NCBI GenBank assembly: GCA_027487435.1
Contig: JAIYDP010000328.1
Coordinates: 1-40,067 of the forward strand
Source: Verrucomicrobiaceae bacterium
GTDB taxonomy: Bacteria; Verrucomicrobiota; Verrucomicrobiia; Verrucomicrobiales; Akkermansiaceae
Direction of reading: 5' to 3'
Length of the DNA stretch: 40,067 nucleotides
Shown in pieces: positions 23,649-32,129 of this stretch. The position numbers were made by a program, and so were the translations under genes. Below the pieces are notes generated by a model. It was not told the origin of the DNA, made no database searches, and saw only the letters and a program-made list of their open reading frames with translations. How positions within the stretch are numbered: the stretch's first letter is position 1; the number at the start of each line of letters is the position of its first letter.

Positions 23649-25355
23649 TTACGGCTCTGCGGTTTTTTTCGTTGGGTCGGCGTCCGGAGCGGGTTGCTGC
23701 GTTTTTTCTGGCTCCTTTTTTTCAGGCTCTGTTGTCTGAGTGCCGCGTGCTTTGGCTATTTCCGCACGAAGTTCTTCGAGGAATTTGGTTCCCTCCTCGA
23801 TGTCCTTCGCGGTGGCAACTGTAGCAATTTCGCCTAGCAAAGTTTTGGCTTCTTGTGAGCCCTCTTGAATGGCGAAGTTCGCCCACGCCCAACCATGAGG
23901 AATATTGCGGGAGGTACCCATGCCACTTACCAGCAGTCGAGCAACTGCTGCTGCAGCAGCAGAACTGCCACCCCGAGCGGCAGCTTCATAGAGTTTTCCA
24001 GCTTGGCCTAAGTTTTGACCAACGCCGTAACCTTTTTCGTAAAGAGTGGCAAGATTTGCCATAGCGGCAGGATTTCCAGATTGAGCGGAAAGCTGGAACC
24101 AACCAGCCGCAGCGGCAGGATCAGCTACACCCATGAGGCCTTGGAGGTAAAATAGTGCGATGTTGTTTTGAGCATCGGTTACGCCGCCTTTTGCTGCATT
24201 CAGAAGATAGGGATATGCCTTGATGTTGGTGGCAATTTTTTCTTCATCCTTGCGCTTATCGGGATCGGGAGCTTGGAGAAGCTTTGCCGCATAGCGATAA
24301 TTGCCCACGGGATGCCCTGTAGCAGCGGCTTTTTCGAGGAATTCTGTGGCCTTAGCTTCGTTTTTTGTGATTCCTGCGGTGCCTTCTGAATAAATGTCAG
24401 AAGCGCGCAGTGCGCAATCGATTTGCTTTTGCTCTGCTCCTTTTTCGTAGTTCGAAAGAGCATTCTTGATATTTTTTGCGACATTTTCTTCAAAGTCACC
24501 AAGCGCGAGATAGGCATCAGCGATTTTTTCCGCGATTGCCTTGTCGAGAATTTCGCGACCAGCCTTTTCGTCACGGATGGACTCATCGCCATTCAGGAGG
24601 CGAGAGCCGACAGAAACCATGGAGCCCTTATCGCCGAATTCGATAGCTTTTTTGTAGAGTTCGAGCGCCTTTTTGGGATCTTTCTTGTCCTTGAAAGGCT
24701 CGGCACCGTCGTAGATTTGTGCTAATGCTGTCGTAGAAGCAATATCGCGAGCTTCGCTGGAAATATTCCACCATTTGATGGCTTGCTCGATGTCCTGCTT
24801 ACCAGTGAAAAGGCCTTTCAAATGAGCTTCGCCAATGACTCTTCCGGCAAGGGCAGGATCTTTTTTTGCGGTTTCTTCTAAAAGCGTAAGAGCTTTGTCG
24901 CGCTCGGCTTGATCCTTGGAAGAAAGATAAATTTGAGCGAGACGGTAAGTGGCGTCCTTTTGCTTATTCGTGTCAGCTTTTTTGTAGTATTCGATGGCTT
25001 TTTCGCGAGATGTTTCGACTCCTCGTCCACTTTCGTACGCATATCCCATCAGGAACAAAGCATCGCCGTTGTCCTTTTCAGCCAGCGGTTTGGCGATTTC
25101 AATGGCTTTCACGAATCGCCCTTCATTAAAGGCAGTGAGAGCTTCTTTCATTGGACCACTAATCGTAGGTGCCATGGAAGGGAAAGCTGGAGCCGCTGGT
25201 GCGCTAGCAGGGGCTGCTGGCGTACTAGCAGGTGCTGCTGGTGTGCTTGGTGCCGACTCGGTAGTTTTGTCTTTCTTCTTATTCGTTCCCTGAGCGAACA
25301 GAAAAGGAGTGAGGGAGAGGAAGAAAAAAGTATTCGTAAAAGTACGGAATTTCAT
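23649..25355 (-). CDS. Secreted Sel1-repeat protein
   Basis: 568 residues. Signal peptide (MKFRTFTNTFFFLSLTPFLF, then AQG), a Pro/Ala linker of repeated TPAAPAS units (about residues 35-60), then some ten Sel1-like helical repeats (for example ALFLMGYAYESGRGV, AMANLATLYEKGYGVGQN, AAAAAVARLLVSGMGTSRNI) and a charged Glu/Lys/Pro tail. Sel1 repeats form superhelical protein-binding scaffolds; the partner is unknown. ATG 25355 is where the signal peptide begins; a much longer frame to 25634 runs antisense-like through the FmdB gene and is rejected. It lies 68 bases after FmdB and 37 before coaB. Confidence 0.8.
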   Translation of the reverse strand: MKFRTFTNTFFFLSLTPFLFAQGTNKKKDKTTESAPSTPAAPASTPAAPASAPAAPAFPSMAPTISGPMKEALTAFNEGRFVKAIEIAKPLAEKDNGDALFLMGYAYESGRGVETSREKAIEYYKKADTNKQKDATYRLAQIYLSSKDQAERDKALTLLEETAKKDPALAGRVIGEAHLKGLFTGKQDIEQAIKWWNISSEARDIASTTALAQIYDGAEPFKDKKDPKKALELYKKAIEFGDKGSMVSVGSRLLNGDESIRDEKAGREILDKAIAEKIADAYLALGDFEENVAKNIKNALSNYEKGAEQKQIDCALRASDIYSEGTAGITKNEAKATEFLEKAAATGHPVGNYRYAAKLLQAPDPDKRKDEEKIATNIKAYPYLLNAAKGGVTDAQNNIALFYLQGLMGVADPAAAAGWFQLSAQSGNPAAMANLATLYEKGYGVGQNLGQAGKLYEAAARGGSSAAAAAVARLLVSGMGTSRNIPHGWAWANFAIQEGSQEAKTLLGEIATVATAKDIEEGTKFLEELRAEIAKARGTQTTEPEKKEPEKTQQPAPDADPTKKTAEP

Positions 25356-25423
25356 GGTGCGTATGTAGATTGCGCGAGCAAGTTGATTCGATTCGATCGT
25401 ATTGACAAGAGTAAATCGAGAAA

Positions 25424-25717
25424 TCACGTGGTGCCAGAAGAAGGCGTAGAAGGTTTCGATTCCGTTGGTTTTGCTGCTGGAGTCGAACTTTCGCTGTCTT
25501 TTTTGGCGGCCGATTGGTAAGCGGAGGAGCGATAGTCGGTTTGGTAAAAGCCGCCACCTTTGAAGATGATACCGCCACCGGTGCCGAGCAACCGTTTGAC
25601 CGTTCCTGCATTGGGGCAAATGGACGGCGGGCATGTTTCGAACTTAGCATCCTTCATACTTTGAAAAATCTCAAAGCGTTTCCCGCAGGTTTGGCATTCG
25701 TAATCGTAATTCGGCAT
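25424..25717 (-). CDS. FmdB-family zinc-ribbon protein
   Basis: 97 residues. Begins with the family signature MPNYDYECQTCGKRFEIFQS, with a second Cys pair in CPPSICP, then GGGIIFKGGGFYQTDYRSSA and a Ser/Pro/Lys tail. FmdB-like zinc ribbons are small cytoplasmic proteins first linked to formamidase regulation; their biochemical role remains unclear. ATG 25717 is preferred to a start five residues upstream since homologues begin MPxYxYxC. It follows comEC by 22 bases and is probably cotranscribed with it. Confidence 0.87.
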   Translation of the reverse strand: MPNYDYECQTCGKRFEIFQSMKDAKFETCPPSICPNAGTVKRLLGTGGGIIFKGGGFYQTDYRSSAYQSAAKKDSESSTPAAKPTESKPSTPSSGTT

Positions 25718-25739
25718 AGAGCAAACTGGCATAAAAGAT

Positions 25740-28007
25740 TCAATCGTGCAAGCGGCGTGAGAGTTTCCATTCTTTTGCCAAAAATCCTCGCAAACATAAC
25801 TCGGACTGTTGATTCACATGAATCGAGACCATTCCTGTATCGTTTTGTGAAAGAACATGGATTCCCTGCGATTCTAGCTGCTGGCTCCAAGCTACAGGCA
25901 AGCGCTCGCTTGAAGGAAAATCTGCATGAGAAGCAATGACCACGCGCGGTGGGTTAACCGGCCATGAATCGATGGGCCATGAGAACAATTCATGCCGGCC
26001 TAGCACAAGCACATCGATAGGGGGAGAAAACGTTGGCCAAAGATCACGCAAATCTGAAGGGGAAGCATCGTGAGCAAAAAGGATGGTAAATCCATGAAAG
26101 TCCAGCAGGTGAAGGCAGACACGGTCGTCAGCAATGAGTCGCTTGTCGCTACATCCAGGAGTGGGAATGAAACGGCATTTCACCTGGTCTGAGAGTGATA
26201 AAACGGTAGGTTGGGCAAGCAACAAAGGGACCTGGCGGGAGTTGGCGGCACTAACGAGACGACGAAAGCTAGCGGCTCGCGACTCTGCTACCGGAGAAAT
26301 GATTTGCTGAACAGGTAACTTACTAAGCAAATTTTCGGCACTGCCGACGTGCCCCGCTTCTGCATGACTCAGAAGGAAACAATCTGGGCTACAACCGAAG
26401 TATGCGAGCGAGGCTATGAGCGTTTTCTTGTCGCGAATGCTTCCAGTATCCAGCAACAGATCGGCATTTTTTAATTGCAGCATGGTGGCTGCACCTCCTC
26501 GTGGGAGATCGAAAATCCGAATCGTATCGTGCGGCGGTTGATTGAAGGAATACTGTCGATGGGCACCAGGAATGTCTGCGCAAACTTCACTAATGCCGAT
26601 GCAGATGCGAGCAACCAAACCATTGAGCCGATTGATGACCATGACCGCAGAAGGAAGAATCGGATTCAGTGTCACGGACAGCAACGCTAGCCCGAGAATC
26701 ATGCCAACAAATGGTGTCATCAATAAGTTTGCAAGGACAGAGATCGGCGTGATCATGCCGAAGTGCAAAATACTTAAGGGCGCAGAGCCAAGGCATGCGG
26801 ATGAAGAAGCGGCGAGCGACTGTGCCGTGCCTCGTTTGAAAGATACCCAGCGTTCTTGCCACGATGTATATAGCTCACGTGGAAGATAATCGTCCATGAG
26901 ACTCCAACGCTGGATGCGATGATTGCACAATGATAAACCAATGGAAATGGCTGCAACAACGCCATAGGATAGCTGTACACCAGCTAGGAAAATGAGATGC
27001 GAATCCAAAAACAAGGCGAAGAGCATGACGATCGACAGCGCAGCAAGGAGGTTGGGTTTCCGCTGAAACCAAAAGGCGGCGAGAAAGACAGTCGCCATCC
27101 ATGCTGCGCGTATCGCAGGAGGACTTGCGCCAGTAACATAAGCATAGAGGAAAATCGAAGGTATCAAAAGACCGATCGCATAGCGTCGCGGCACACGCAG
27201 AATGCGTAGCACCAGCCAAAGAATGATGGCGACAAGGTTGACATGCTGTCCACTTACAGAAAAAAGATGAAGCGTGCCACTCAAGCGAAAAGCACTAAGA
27301 ATCTCGTCGTCTTGTCCTGGCTGCTCACCTATCACCATCGCAAGAATCACTTTCGCCTCATTGGACTCCGGCGCCAGGCCTGAGGTAATCGAATGCCGCA
27401 ACTTCAACCGCATACCATCCAGCCATTGAAGCAGCTTGTGGGTTTGAGAAGGGTCTTCTACAACTTGCTGCAAGCGAATTGTCGCAACCACTCCGTTGCG
27501 CCGCAGCCAATTGGGATGATCGAATTCCCCTTCGTTGCGAGGTTTTCGCCACGGTTCGACAAAGCCTTTGCCATAGAGAGCGGTTCCCATGCTAGGGGCG
27601 GGATTTCGGCCTTGGACTTCGAATTTTTTCCCATCAACGAAGGCAAATGCCGACCAGGTTTGGGACGATTTTCGCGGTGGAGTCTGGATATGAAAAACAC
27701 CCTCCACGCTACTTTTTTGCAACAAAGCTTCGTGAAGGTTTGACTCACGCACGACACGACGATGGTGCATGGTGGCGCAAAGGATCGCCAGCGCCACGAA
27801 GAACACAAAACGCCACCGAAATATCGAGGCGGCGAGAACGACGCTTACGATAAAGACGAAAGCCCCAGAAATCGACGGTACGTCTGCCCACCACACTGCG
27901 GAGAGGCAGCAGAGAGCTAAGACGACCAAACGATTGCGTTGCAGAACCAGGAAAGCAGCGCGCCATCGTTTAGCCCAAGCCCCATTCTTGGAGTTTGTTG
28001 CGGGCAT
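25740..28007 (-). CDS. comEC: ComEC/Rec2-family DNA uptake channel protein with degenerate metallo-beta-lactamase domain
   Basis: 755 residues. An N-terminal membrane pair and DUF4131-like region (up to about 190), a polytopic Competence domain (about 200-480) with LHLFSVSGQHVNLVA and GASPPAIRAAWMA, and a C-terminal metallo-beta-lactamase-like domain. ComEC passes single-stranded DNA across the inner membrane during transformation. In the last domain the usual HxDxDHxGG motif reads SHAEAGHVGSA: both metal-binding aspartates are gone while FAHDASPSDL is kept. Nuclease activity is therefore doubtful. ATG 28007 overlaps the upstream TPR gene by 38 bases; no later start spares the first membrane helix. 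Natural competence cannot be concluded from this gene alone. Confidence 0.87.
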   Translation of the reverse strand: MPATNSKNGAWAKRWRAAFLVLQRNRLVVLALCCLSAVWWADVPSISGAFVFIVSVVLAASIFRWRFVFFVALAILCATMHHRRVVRESNLHEALLQKSSVEGVFHIQTPPRKSSQTWSAFAFVDGKKFEVQGRNPAPSMGTALYGKGFVEPWRKPRNEGEFDHPNWLRRNGVVATIRLQQVVEDPSQTHKLLQWLDGMRLKLRHSITSGLAPESNEAKVILAMVIGEQPGQDDEILSAFRLSGTLHLFSVSGQHVNLVAIILWLVLRILRVPRRYAIGLLIPSIFLYAYVTGASPPAIRAAWMATVFLAAFWFQRKPNLLAALSIVMLFALFLDSHLIFLAGVQLSYGVVAAISIGLSLCNHRIQRWSLMDDYLPRELYTSWQERWVSFKRGTAQSLAASSSACLGSAPLSILHFGMITPISVLANLLMTPFVGMILGLALLSVTLNPILPSAVMVINRLNGLVARICIGISEVCADIPGAHRQYSFNQPPHDTIRIFDLPRGGAATMLQLKNADLLLDTGSIRDKKTLIASLAYFGCSPDCFLLSHAEAGHVGSAENLLSKLPVQQIISPVAESRAASFRRLVSAANSRQVPLLLAQPTVLSLSDQVKCRFIPTPGCSDKRLIADDRVCLHLLDFHGFTILFAHDASPSDLRDLWPTFSPPIDVLVLGRHELFSWPIDSWPVNPPRVVIASHADFPSSERLPVAWSQQLESQGIHVLSQNDTGMVSIHVNQQSELCLRGFLAKEWKLSRRLHD

Positions 28008-28752
28008 TCGCGGAGTGACGAGTTTCAGGGAATTGCTCCATGACCTGCCTCATGATGGCTGCAGCAGTGTCCACATCTTGCATGTCATTTTTGTAGAGAT
28101 CGGCTAACCGGAAGAGGAAAAAGGTAGCGTCGTTTTCTGGCCATACTTGGTTAGCAAGAGCCTCGCGAATGCTATCGATGGCAGCTTGCGGTTGCTGCAG
28201 CATTTCGCGCTGGATTTTGATGATTTCGATCCATGGCATACGATTTTCTGGATCTTTTTCTGCGGCGAGACGGTAGGCTTCGATGGCACCTTCGTAATCG
28301 CCTTGAGCGTTTTTGCTGCGGGCATCGGTCATCGGATCTTTCTCCACTTCTTCCCCGCTACCGAAGACCGTGTCTGTGGCGCGATGTGCGAGCATGGGCA
28401 AAATGTAAACAACGAAGATAATTCCGGCGTATCCTGCGGAAATAAAGGCCATAAAAATTCCCATAAACGTCGAAGAACTGTCGATTCCATCGGCAATCTT
28501 ATTTGCTACCGCGATTGTCTCTTCGGCATCGGTTTGTTTATCACCGATATTGGTGGAAATTTTTTGCAAAACTTCGGCACGAATGCCTTTGGCTTCCTTG
28601 AGCATGTTAGGGATTTGATCGCTCATGAGATTGTCGCTACTGATCTCATTCGCTAGGGCTTTTGACTCAGCCACAAGCGACTTGTTGTAAGCCTGTTGTT
28701 TCCAACCAAAAACCAGAGCGACGATGGCGATGAGATGCAAAACGTATATCAC
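27970..28752 (-). CDS. Membrane protein with cytoplasmic TPR region
   Basis: 260 residues. One hydrophobic segment at the extreme N-terminus (IYVLHLIAIVALVFGW), a helical stretch of about 70 residues probably in the periplasm, a second span (FMAFISAGYAGIIFVVYILP), then TPR-like helices (AQGDYEGAIEAYRLAAEKDP, AAIDSIREALAN, AAIMRQVMEQFPETRHS). The start codon appears to be GTG 28752. The gene overlaps comEC by 38 bases, suggesting a linked role in the envelope, but the function is unknown. It is divergent from lpxR with 80 bases between. Confidence 0.7.
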   Translation of the reverse strand: MIYVLHLIAIVALVFGWKQQAYNKSLVAESKALANEISSDNLMSDQIPNMLKEAKGIRAEVLQKISTNIGDKQTDAEETIAVANKIADGIDSSSTFMGIFMAFISAGYAGIIFVVYILPMLAHRATDTVFGSGEEVEKDPMTDARSKNAQGDYEGAIEAYRLAAEKDPENRMPWIEIIKIQREMLQQPQAAIDSIREALANQVWPENDATFFLFRLADLYKNDMQDVDTAAAIMRQVMEQFPETRHSANARNKLQEWGLG

Positions 28753-28832
28753 AGAGAGAAAGCTACGAATTTTTTCGATCTCGCCAAGATAATTTCATGG
28801 AATATTTCAATAACTACGAATAGTATACATGC

Positions 28833-29897
28833 ATGAAATACGTGCCCCTGCTCTTTGCCGCTGCCATTCCTGCTTTTGCAGAAGAACTGCTCTACCGGGA
28901 TAATCCTATGCCAGACTTTGGACCAGGGTATCTGACATTCTATCTAGACAACGACTTATTCGCCAATACAGACAAAGATTATACGAATGGAGCGCGATTA
29001 TCGTGGATCTCAGAAAATCGCGATTTGCACGAAATTGGTTTCATCCAGAGGGGGCTCCAGCCTCTCACCGGAGATGGCAATTCGCTGGGTTTCTTTCGTG
29101 CAATCACCGGATTTGATGATCTCGATGCGGTGCGTTACAACTTTGGGGTATCACTGACACAGTTGATGTTTACGCCAGAAGATTTTGCATCGGTGACTCA
29201 ACCCCAAGGGCAACGACGATATGCAGGTTGGTCTGCTTTAGGATTTTCCCTGCATGCGAAAGATGACCAAATTTTGAACTCGGTAGAATTTATCGTAGGC
29301 GTTACTGGCAAACCTGCTCTTGCAGAAGAAGCTCAAAATTTCATTCACGATGCGCGAGGGTTCGATGAATTCCAAGGATGGGACAATCAAATCCCCACGG
29401 AAGTCACTGCAGATTTGAGTTTTTTGCAGAAACGACGACTGCATTTCACTGAAAGCGAAGGCCCACTGAGTATGGATGGAATCGGTGAGTGGGGGGCAAG
29501 GCTTGGTACGTTTCGCACGAACGCGATTTTAGGAGGCATGGTGCGCTTGGGCTTGTACTTGCCCGCAGATTTCAGTGATCCTCGGCTTTCGGAAACCGCC
29601 TATGCGCACAAGTATTTCACGGGGAGTGAGATAGAAAAAAGCAACTGGTCGCTCTTTTTACTTGGGGGCTTCCGCGGCTCTGCGGTGCTGCACGATGCTA
29701 CGCTAGATGGGCCGCTATTTAGAAAATTTGAAACAGGAAACACGCGAGAACCATTCGTCGGAGAAGTCTATGCGGGTATAGGATTTCGCATCAAAGCTAC
29801 AGAAGTGACCTATGCTCACACATGGCGCTCGCGTGAATACGATGAGCAAGAAAACGGAACAGGCTTTGGTACAATCAGTGTGAGGCTGGCATTTTAA
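28833..29897 (+). CDS. lpxR: LpxR-family outer-membrane lipid A deacylase
   Basis: 354 residues. Signal peptide (MKYVPLLFAAAIPAFA), then YLDNDLFANTDKDYTNGARL, the opening of the LpxR (DUF2219) barrel whose Asn-Asp pair (Asn40, Asp41) is catalytic in Salmonella LpxR. RRYAGWSALGFSL matches the PYAGW segment, and the C-terminus ends in Phe (ISVRLAF), as outer-membrane proteins do. It should remove 3'-acyloxyacyl chains from lipid A at the outer membrane. The gene precedes dus by 7 bases. Calcium dependence is known of the family but not visible here. Confidence 0.82.
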   Translation: MKYVPLLFAAAIPAFAEELLYRDNPMPDFGPGYLTFYLDNDLFANTDKDYTNGARLSWISENRDLHEIGFIQRGLQPLTGDGNSLGFFRAITGFDDLDAVRYNFGVSLTQLMFTPEDFASVTQPQGQRRYAGWSALGFSLHAKDDQILNSVEFIVGVTGKPALAEEAQNFIHDARGFDEFQGWDNQIPTEVTADLSFLQKRRLHFTESEGPLSMDGIGEWGARLGTFRTNAILGGMVRLGLYLPADFSDPRLSETAYAHKYFTGSEIEKSNWSLFLLGGFRGSAVLHDATLDGPLFRKFETGNTREPFVGEVYAGIGFRIKATEVTYAHTWRSREYDEQENGTGFGTISVRLAF

Positions 29898-29904
29898 TCT
29901 TCTT

Positions 29905-30975
29905 GTGCGCGATTTTCTTCCGAAAAATTTGCCAGCTTTGGTCTTGGCACCGATGCAGCATGTCACGGATCTGCCGTTCATGCGAGTGATCGCGCGGCGC
30001 GGCGGCCCCGATTGGTTTGTCACCGAATTTATTCGGGTGCATGCGAATTCTCGCGCGGATCGCTACATCCTGCGTTCCATTACGGAAAACCAAACTGGCC
30101 GTCCAGTATTTGCACAAATCATTGGGTCCGATGCGGCGGAAATGTGCCGCATGGCGAGGGAGTTGCAGCGTTATGATGTGGCAGGAATCGACTTAAACCT
30201 CGGCTGCCCGAGTCCCACTGTTTGCGGCAAGAGTGCCGGAGGTGGTCTATTGCGCAACCCTCCTGCAGTCGATGAGATGGTCGGGGCATTAAGGGATGCG
30301 ATTGCGGGGAAATTTACGGTAAAAACACGACTTGGATTTGCCGATGAAGCGGAGTTTGATTCGTTATTGCCTATTTTCCAAAAGCACGCCATCGATGGAT
30401 TGACCATTCATGCCCGCACCGTAGTGGATCGCTATCAGACACCTGTAAGGCCTGTAGCGGTGCGACGCGCAGCGGAAGTGCTGCACTGTCCAGTGGTGGC
30501 CAATGGCAACGTCGTCAACGCTCAAGCGGGGTGGAATTTGTTAGCCAAAACGCAAGCTGCCGGTTTGATGATTGGACGTGGTGCGATTCGCAATCCATGG
30601 ATTTTTGAGCAAATTCGTCATGTCGGCCAAGGTCTTGCGCCGAAAGCGCTGACAAGGCGCGATCTTTTGTCTTACATTTCAGAGTTGTATGAGGAAATTG
30701 CGAAAGAAACGCGAGATTTTGACGAGAAGCTTCATGTGCAAAGGATGAAAAAAACGATGCTATACATCGTGCAAGGACTAGGGGAAGAGACCGAGCAAGC
30801 CATGCGCAGAGTGGCAACGGAAGTGGATTTTTTTGCGATTTGCGAGTCCGCCTTGGATAATTCCTGTCCACTTACCGACGTCCCGCCAGAGCAATCCAAG
30901 CTGTTCTGTGGATTTCGTGATTTGTTAAACCCGAGATCTGAAGTAGAGCGCCAGATAGTCGCTGCAAAGCTTTGA
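29905..30975 (+). CDS. dus: tRNA-dihydrouridine synthase
   Basis: 356 residues. FMN-binding TIM barrel with APMQHVTDLPF, catalytic cysteine in LNLGCPSP, CGKSAGGGLL, VKTRLGF, LTIHART and IGRGAIRNPW. It reduces uridines in tRNA D-loops with NADPH; the subfamily cannot be set from sequence memory. The start appears to be GTG 29905, 7 bases after lpxR; the next ATG lies inside the conserved APM motif. The last 16 codons (NPRSEVERQIVAAKL and the TGA) lie within element A copy A1, so the natural C-terminus seems to have been replaced by element sequence. The barrel itself is complete. Confidence 0.9.
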   Translation: MRDFLPKNLPALVLAPMQHVTDLPFMRVIARRGGPDWFVTEFIRVHANSRADRYILRSITENQTGRPVFAQIIGSDAAEMCRMARELQRYDVAGIDLNLGCPSPTVCGKSAGGGLLRNPPAVDEMVGALRDAIAGKFTVKTRLGFADEAEFDSLLPIFQKHAIDGLTIHARTVVDRYQTPVRPVAVRRAAEVLHCPVVANGNVVNAQAGWNLLAKTQAAGLMIGRGAIRNPWIFEQIRHVGQGLAPKALTRRDLLSYISELYEEIAKETRDFDEKLHVQRMKKTMLYIVQGLGEETEQAMRRVATEVDFFAICESALDNSCPLTDVPPEQSKLFCGFRDLLNPRSEVERQIVAAKL

Positions 30976-31097
30976 TGTGCAAGGCGTTTCATGGCCGCAG
31001 TGGGCTGCATCCAATGATGCTGCCCCAAGGTCTGAAATGCCTTGCGCGGCAAATGATGGCGGCGAATGGCGGCGTTATACTTCGGATTTCGGGTTAA
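30925..31097 (+). mobile_element. Element A, copy A1 (MITE-like, most complete)
   Basis: 173 bp. The left end TTAAACCCGA(G)ATC(T)GAAGTA and the right end read in reverse TTAACCCGA(A)ATC(C)GAAGTA form terminal inverted repeats: after a one-base gap, 19 of 23 bases agree. The middle has a hairpin (31002-31011 with 31016-31025, one T-T mismatch). There is no transposase gene. Its first 51 bases are the end of the dus reading frame. Confidence 0.65.
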
Positions 31098-31103
31098 AAG
31101 ATG

Positions 31104-31144
31104 AAAAAAATAGCCCGCTCAGAGAGGGATCACTCTGAACGGGC
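31104..31144 (-). terminator. Intrinsic terminator of the LysM gene
   Basis: On the minus strand GCCCGTTCAGAG (31144-31133) pairs with CTCTGAGCGGGC (31124-31113) with one mismatch, followed by TATTTTTTT. It lies 30 bases after the LysM stop codon. Confidence 0.88.
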
Positions 31145-31174
31145 AAAGGTGCCGTGATGTTCTCGTAGCTTCGC

Positions 31175-32077
31175 TTATGGCTGGGCGGGTACGTTAAGTT
31201 CAGAATCAACGGCAAGAAGGGTATTGGGAGGAAAATTCCAACCATTGAAGGTATTCAATTGAGTTGTGGTCAGTCCATGCTCTGAAGCAAAATCTGCAAG
31301 GGTCATTTCGCGAGTTGTTTTGATCATCTTCAACGAAACTTCTTTGCTTTGACTCGAGGTTTCTTGTGGAGCATTCGTTTCAGGAGCTGGAGCGTTCACC
31401 GTAGTTTCGCCTCCAGCAGTTGTGGTATCGGAAACCAGAGCCTTCCCTGATGCCGATGCTGCGCTAGAATCGATAACTGGATCTAAGATCGGCACGGGGG
31501 CAGGTTGCGTATAATCAGCGATGATCATCTGCGTCTTAGTCGTTGTCGTTTCCGATGGAGCATCAGATACGCGTGATCTCTGCGAGTTATGCTGGACTAC
31601 AACCTCCTTCTTAGGTTGTGAACGCGGTAAGTTGGCAGCGATCTGTGTATCAGCAGGCTTAGCGACGGGGCGACCGCCGACGGCAATCGATTGGCCGATA
31701 CGCAGAGCTGTGGGATTGATATTTGGATTCATCGCTTGCAGATCTGCAACGGCGATGCCGCGACTGCGAGCAATGCTGCTCAAGGTTTCACCTGCTGCGA
31801 CGAAATGAGATCCAGTGGCTGCAACCTTAGTCCGAGCAACGCTAGCCGGAGTTGATGCTACCGCTCCTGGTGCATTTTTTGGGATCACCAAATTTTGACC
31901 GACACGCAGTGCTTCGACGCGCGCTTTGGGATTGGCAGCCTGCAACTCAGCAACACTCACTTTGTAGTGCAAGGCAATGCGATACATGTTTTCACCTGCC
32001 TTCACAACGTGAGAAGCCGATTGCACGTGAAAAACACCAAGAAGTGAAATCATGAATAGGATGGAGCGATTTTTCAT
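31175..32077 (-). CDS. Secreted LysM-domain protein
   Basis: 300 residues. Signal peptide (MKNRSILFMISLLGVFHVQS), two good LysM domains (HVVKAGENMYRIALHYKVSV to LRVGQNLVIP; HFVAAGETLSSIARSRGIAV to LRIGQSIAVG), a Ser/Thr/Pro-rich linker of about 120 residues, and a third, degenerate LysM-like unit (MTLADFASEHGLTTTQLNTF) at the C-terminus. LysM binds peptidoglycan glycan chains, so this is an envelope protein without a visible enzyme domain. ATG 32077 is chosen for the signal peptide. It lies 52 bases after the RND adaptor gene and is probably cotranscribed; it ends in its own terminator. Confidence 0.85.
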   Translation of the reverse strand: MKNRSILFMISLLGVFHVQSASHVVKAGENMYRIALHYKVSVAELQAANPKARVEALRVGQNLVIPKNAPGAVASTPASVARTKVAATGSHFVAAGETLSSIARSRGIAVADLQAMNPNINPTALRIGQSIAVGGRPVAKPADTQIAANLPRSQPKKEVVVQHNSQRSRVSDAPSETTTTKTQMIIADYTQPAPVPILDPVIDSSAASASGKALVSDTTTAGGETTVNAPAPETNAPQETSSQSKEVSLKMIKTTREMTLADFASEHGLTTTQLNTFNGWNFPPNTLLAVDSELNVPAQP

Positions 32078-32129
32078 GAAGAAACTTTTGCCATTTTGTT
32101 TAGGCATGTAAACAAAAAAATTTAAGATA

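Noticed and set aside
25356..25634. N-terminal extension of the Sel1-repeat gene
   Set aside because: The 93 extra codons overlap the FmdB gene in another frame, while a clean signal peptide starts at 25355.
30732..31052. 106-codon minus-strand frame containing KAFQTLGQHHWMQPTAAM
   Set aside because: A similar translation appears at 34381-34650 because both are element A antisense; not a gene family.
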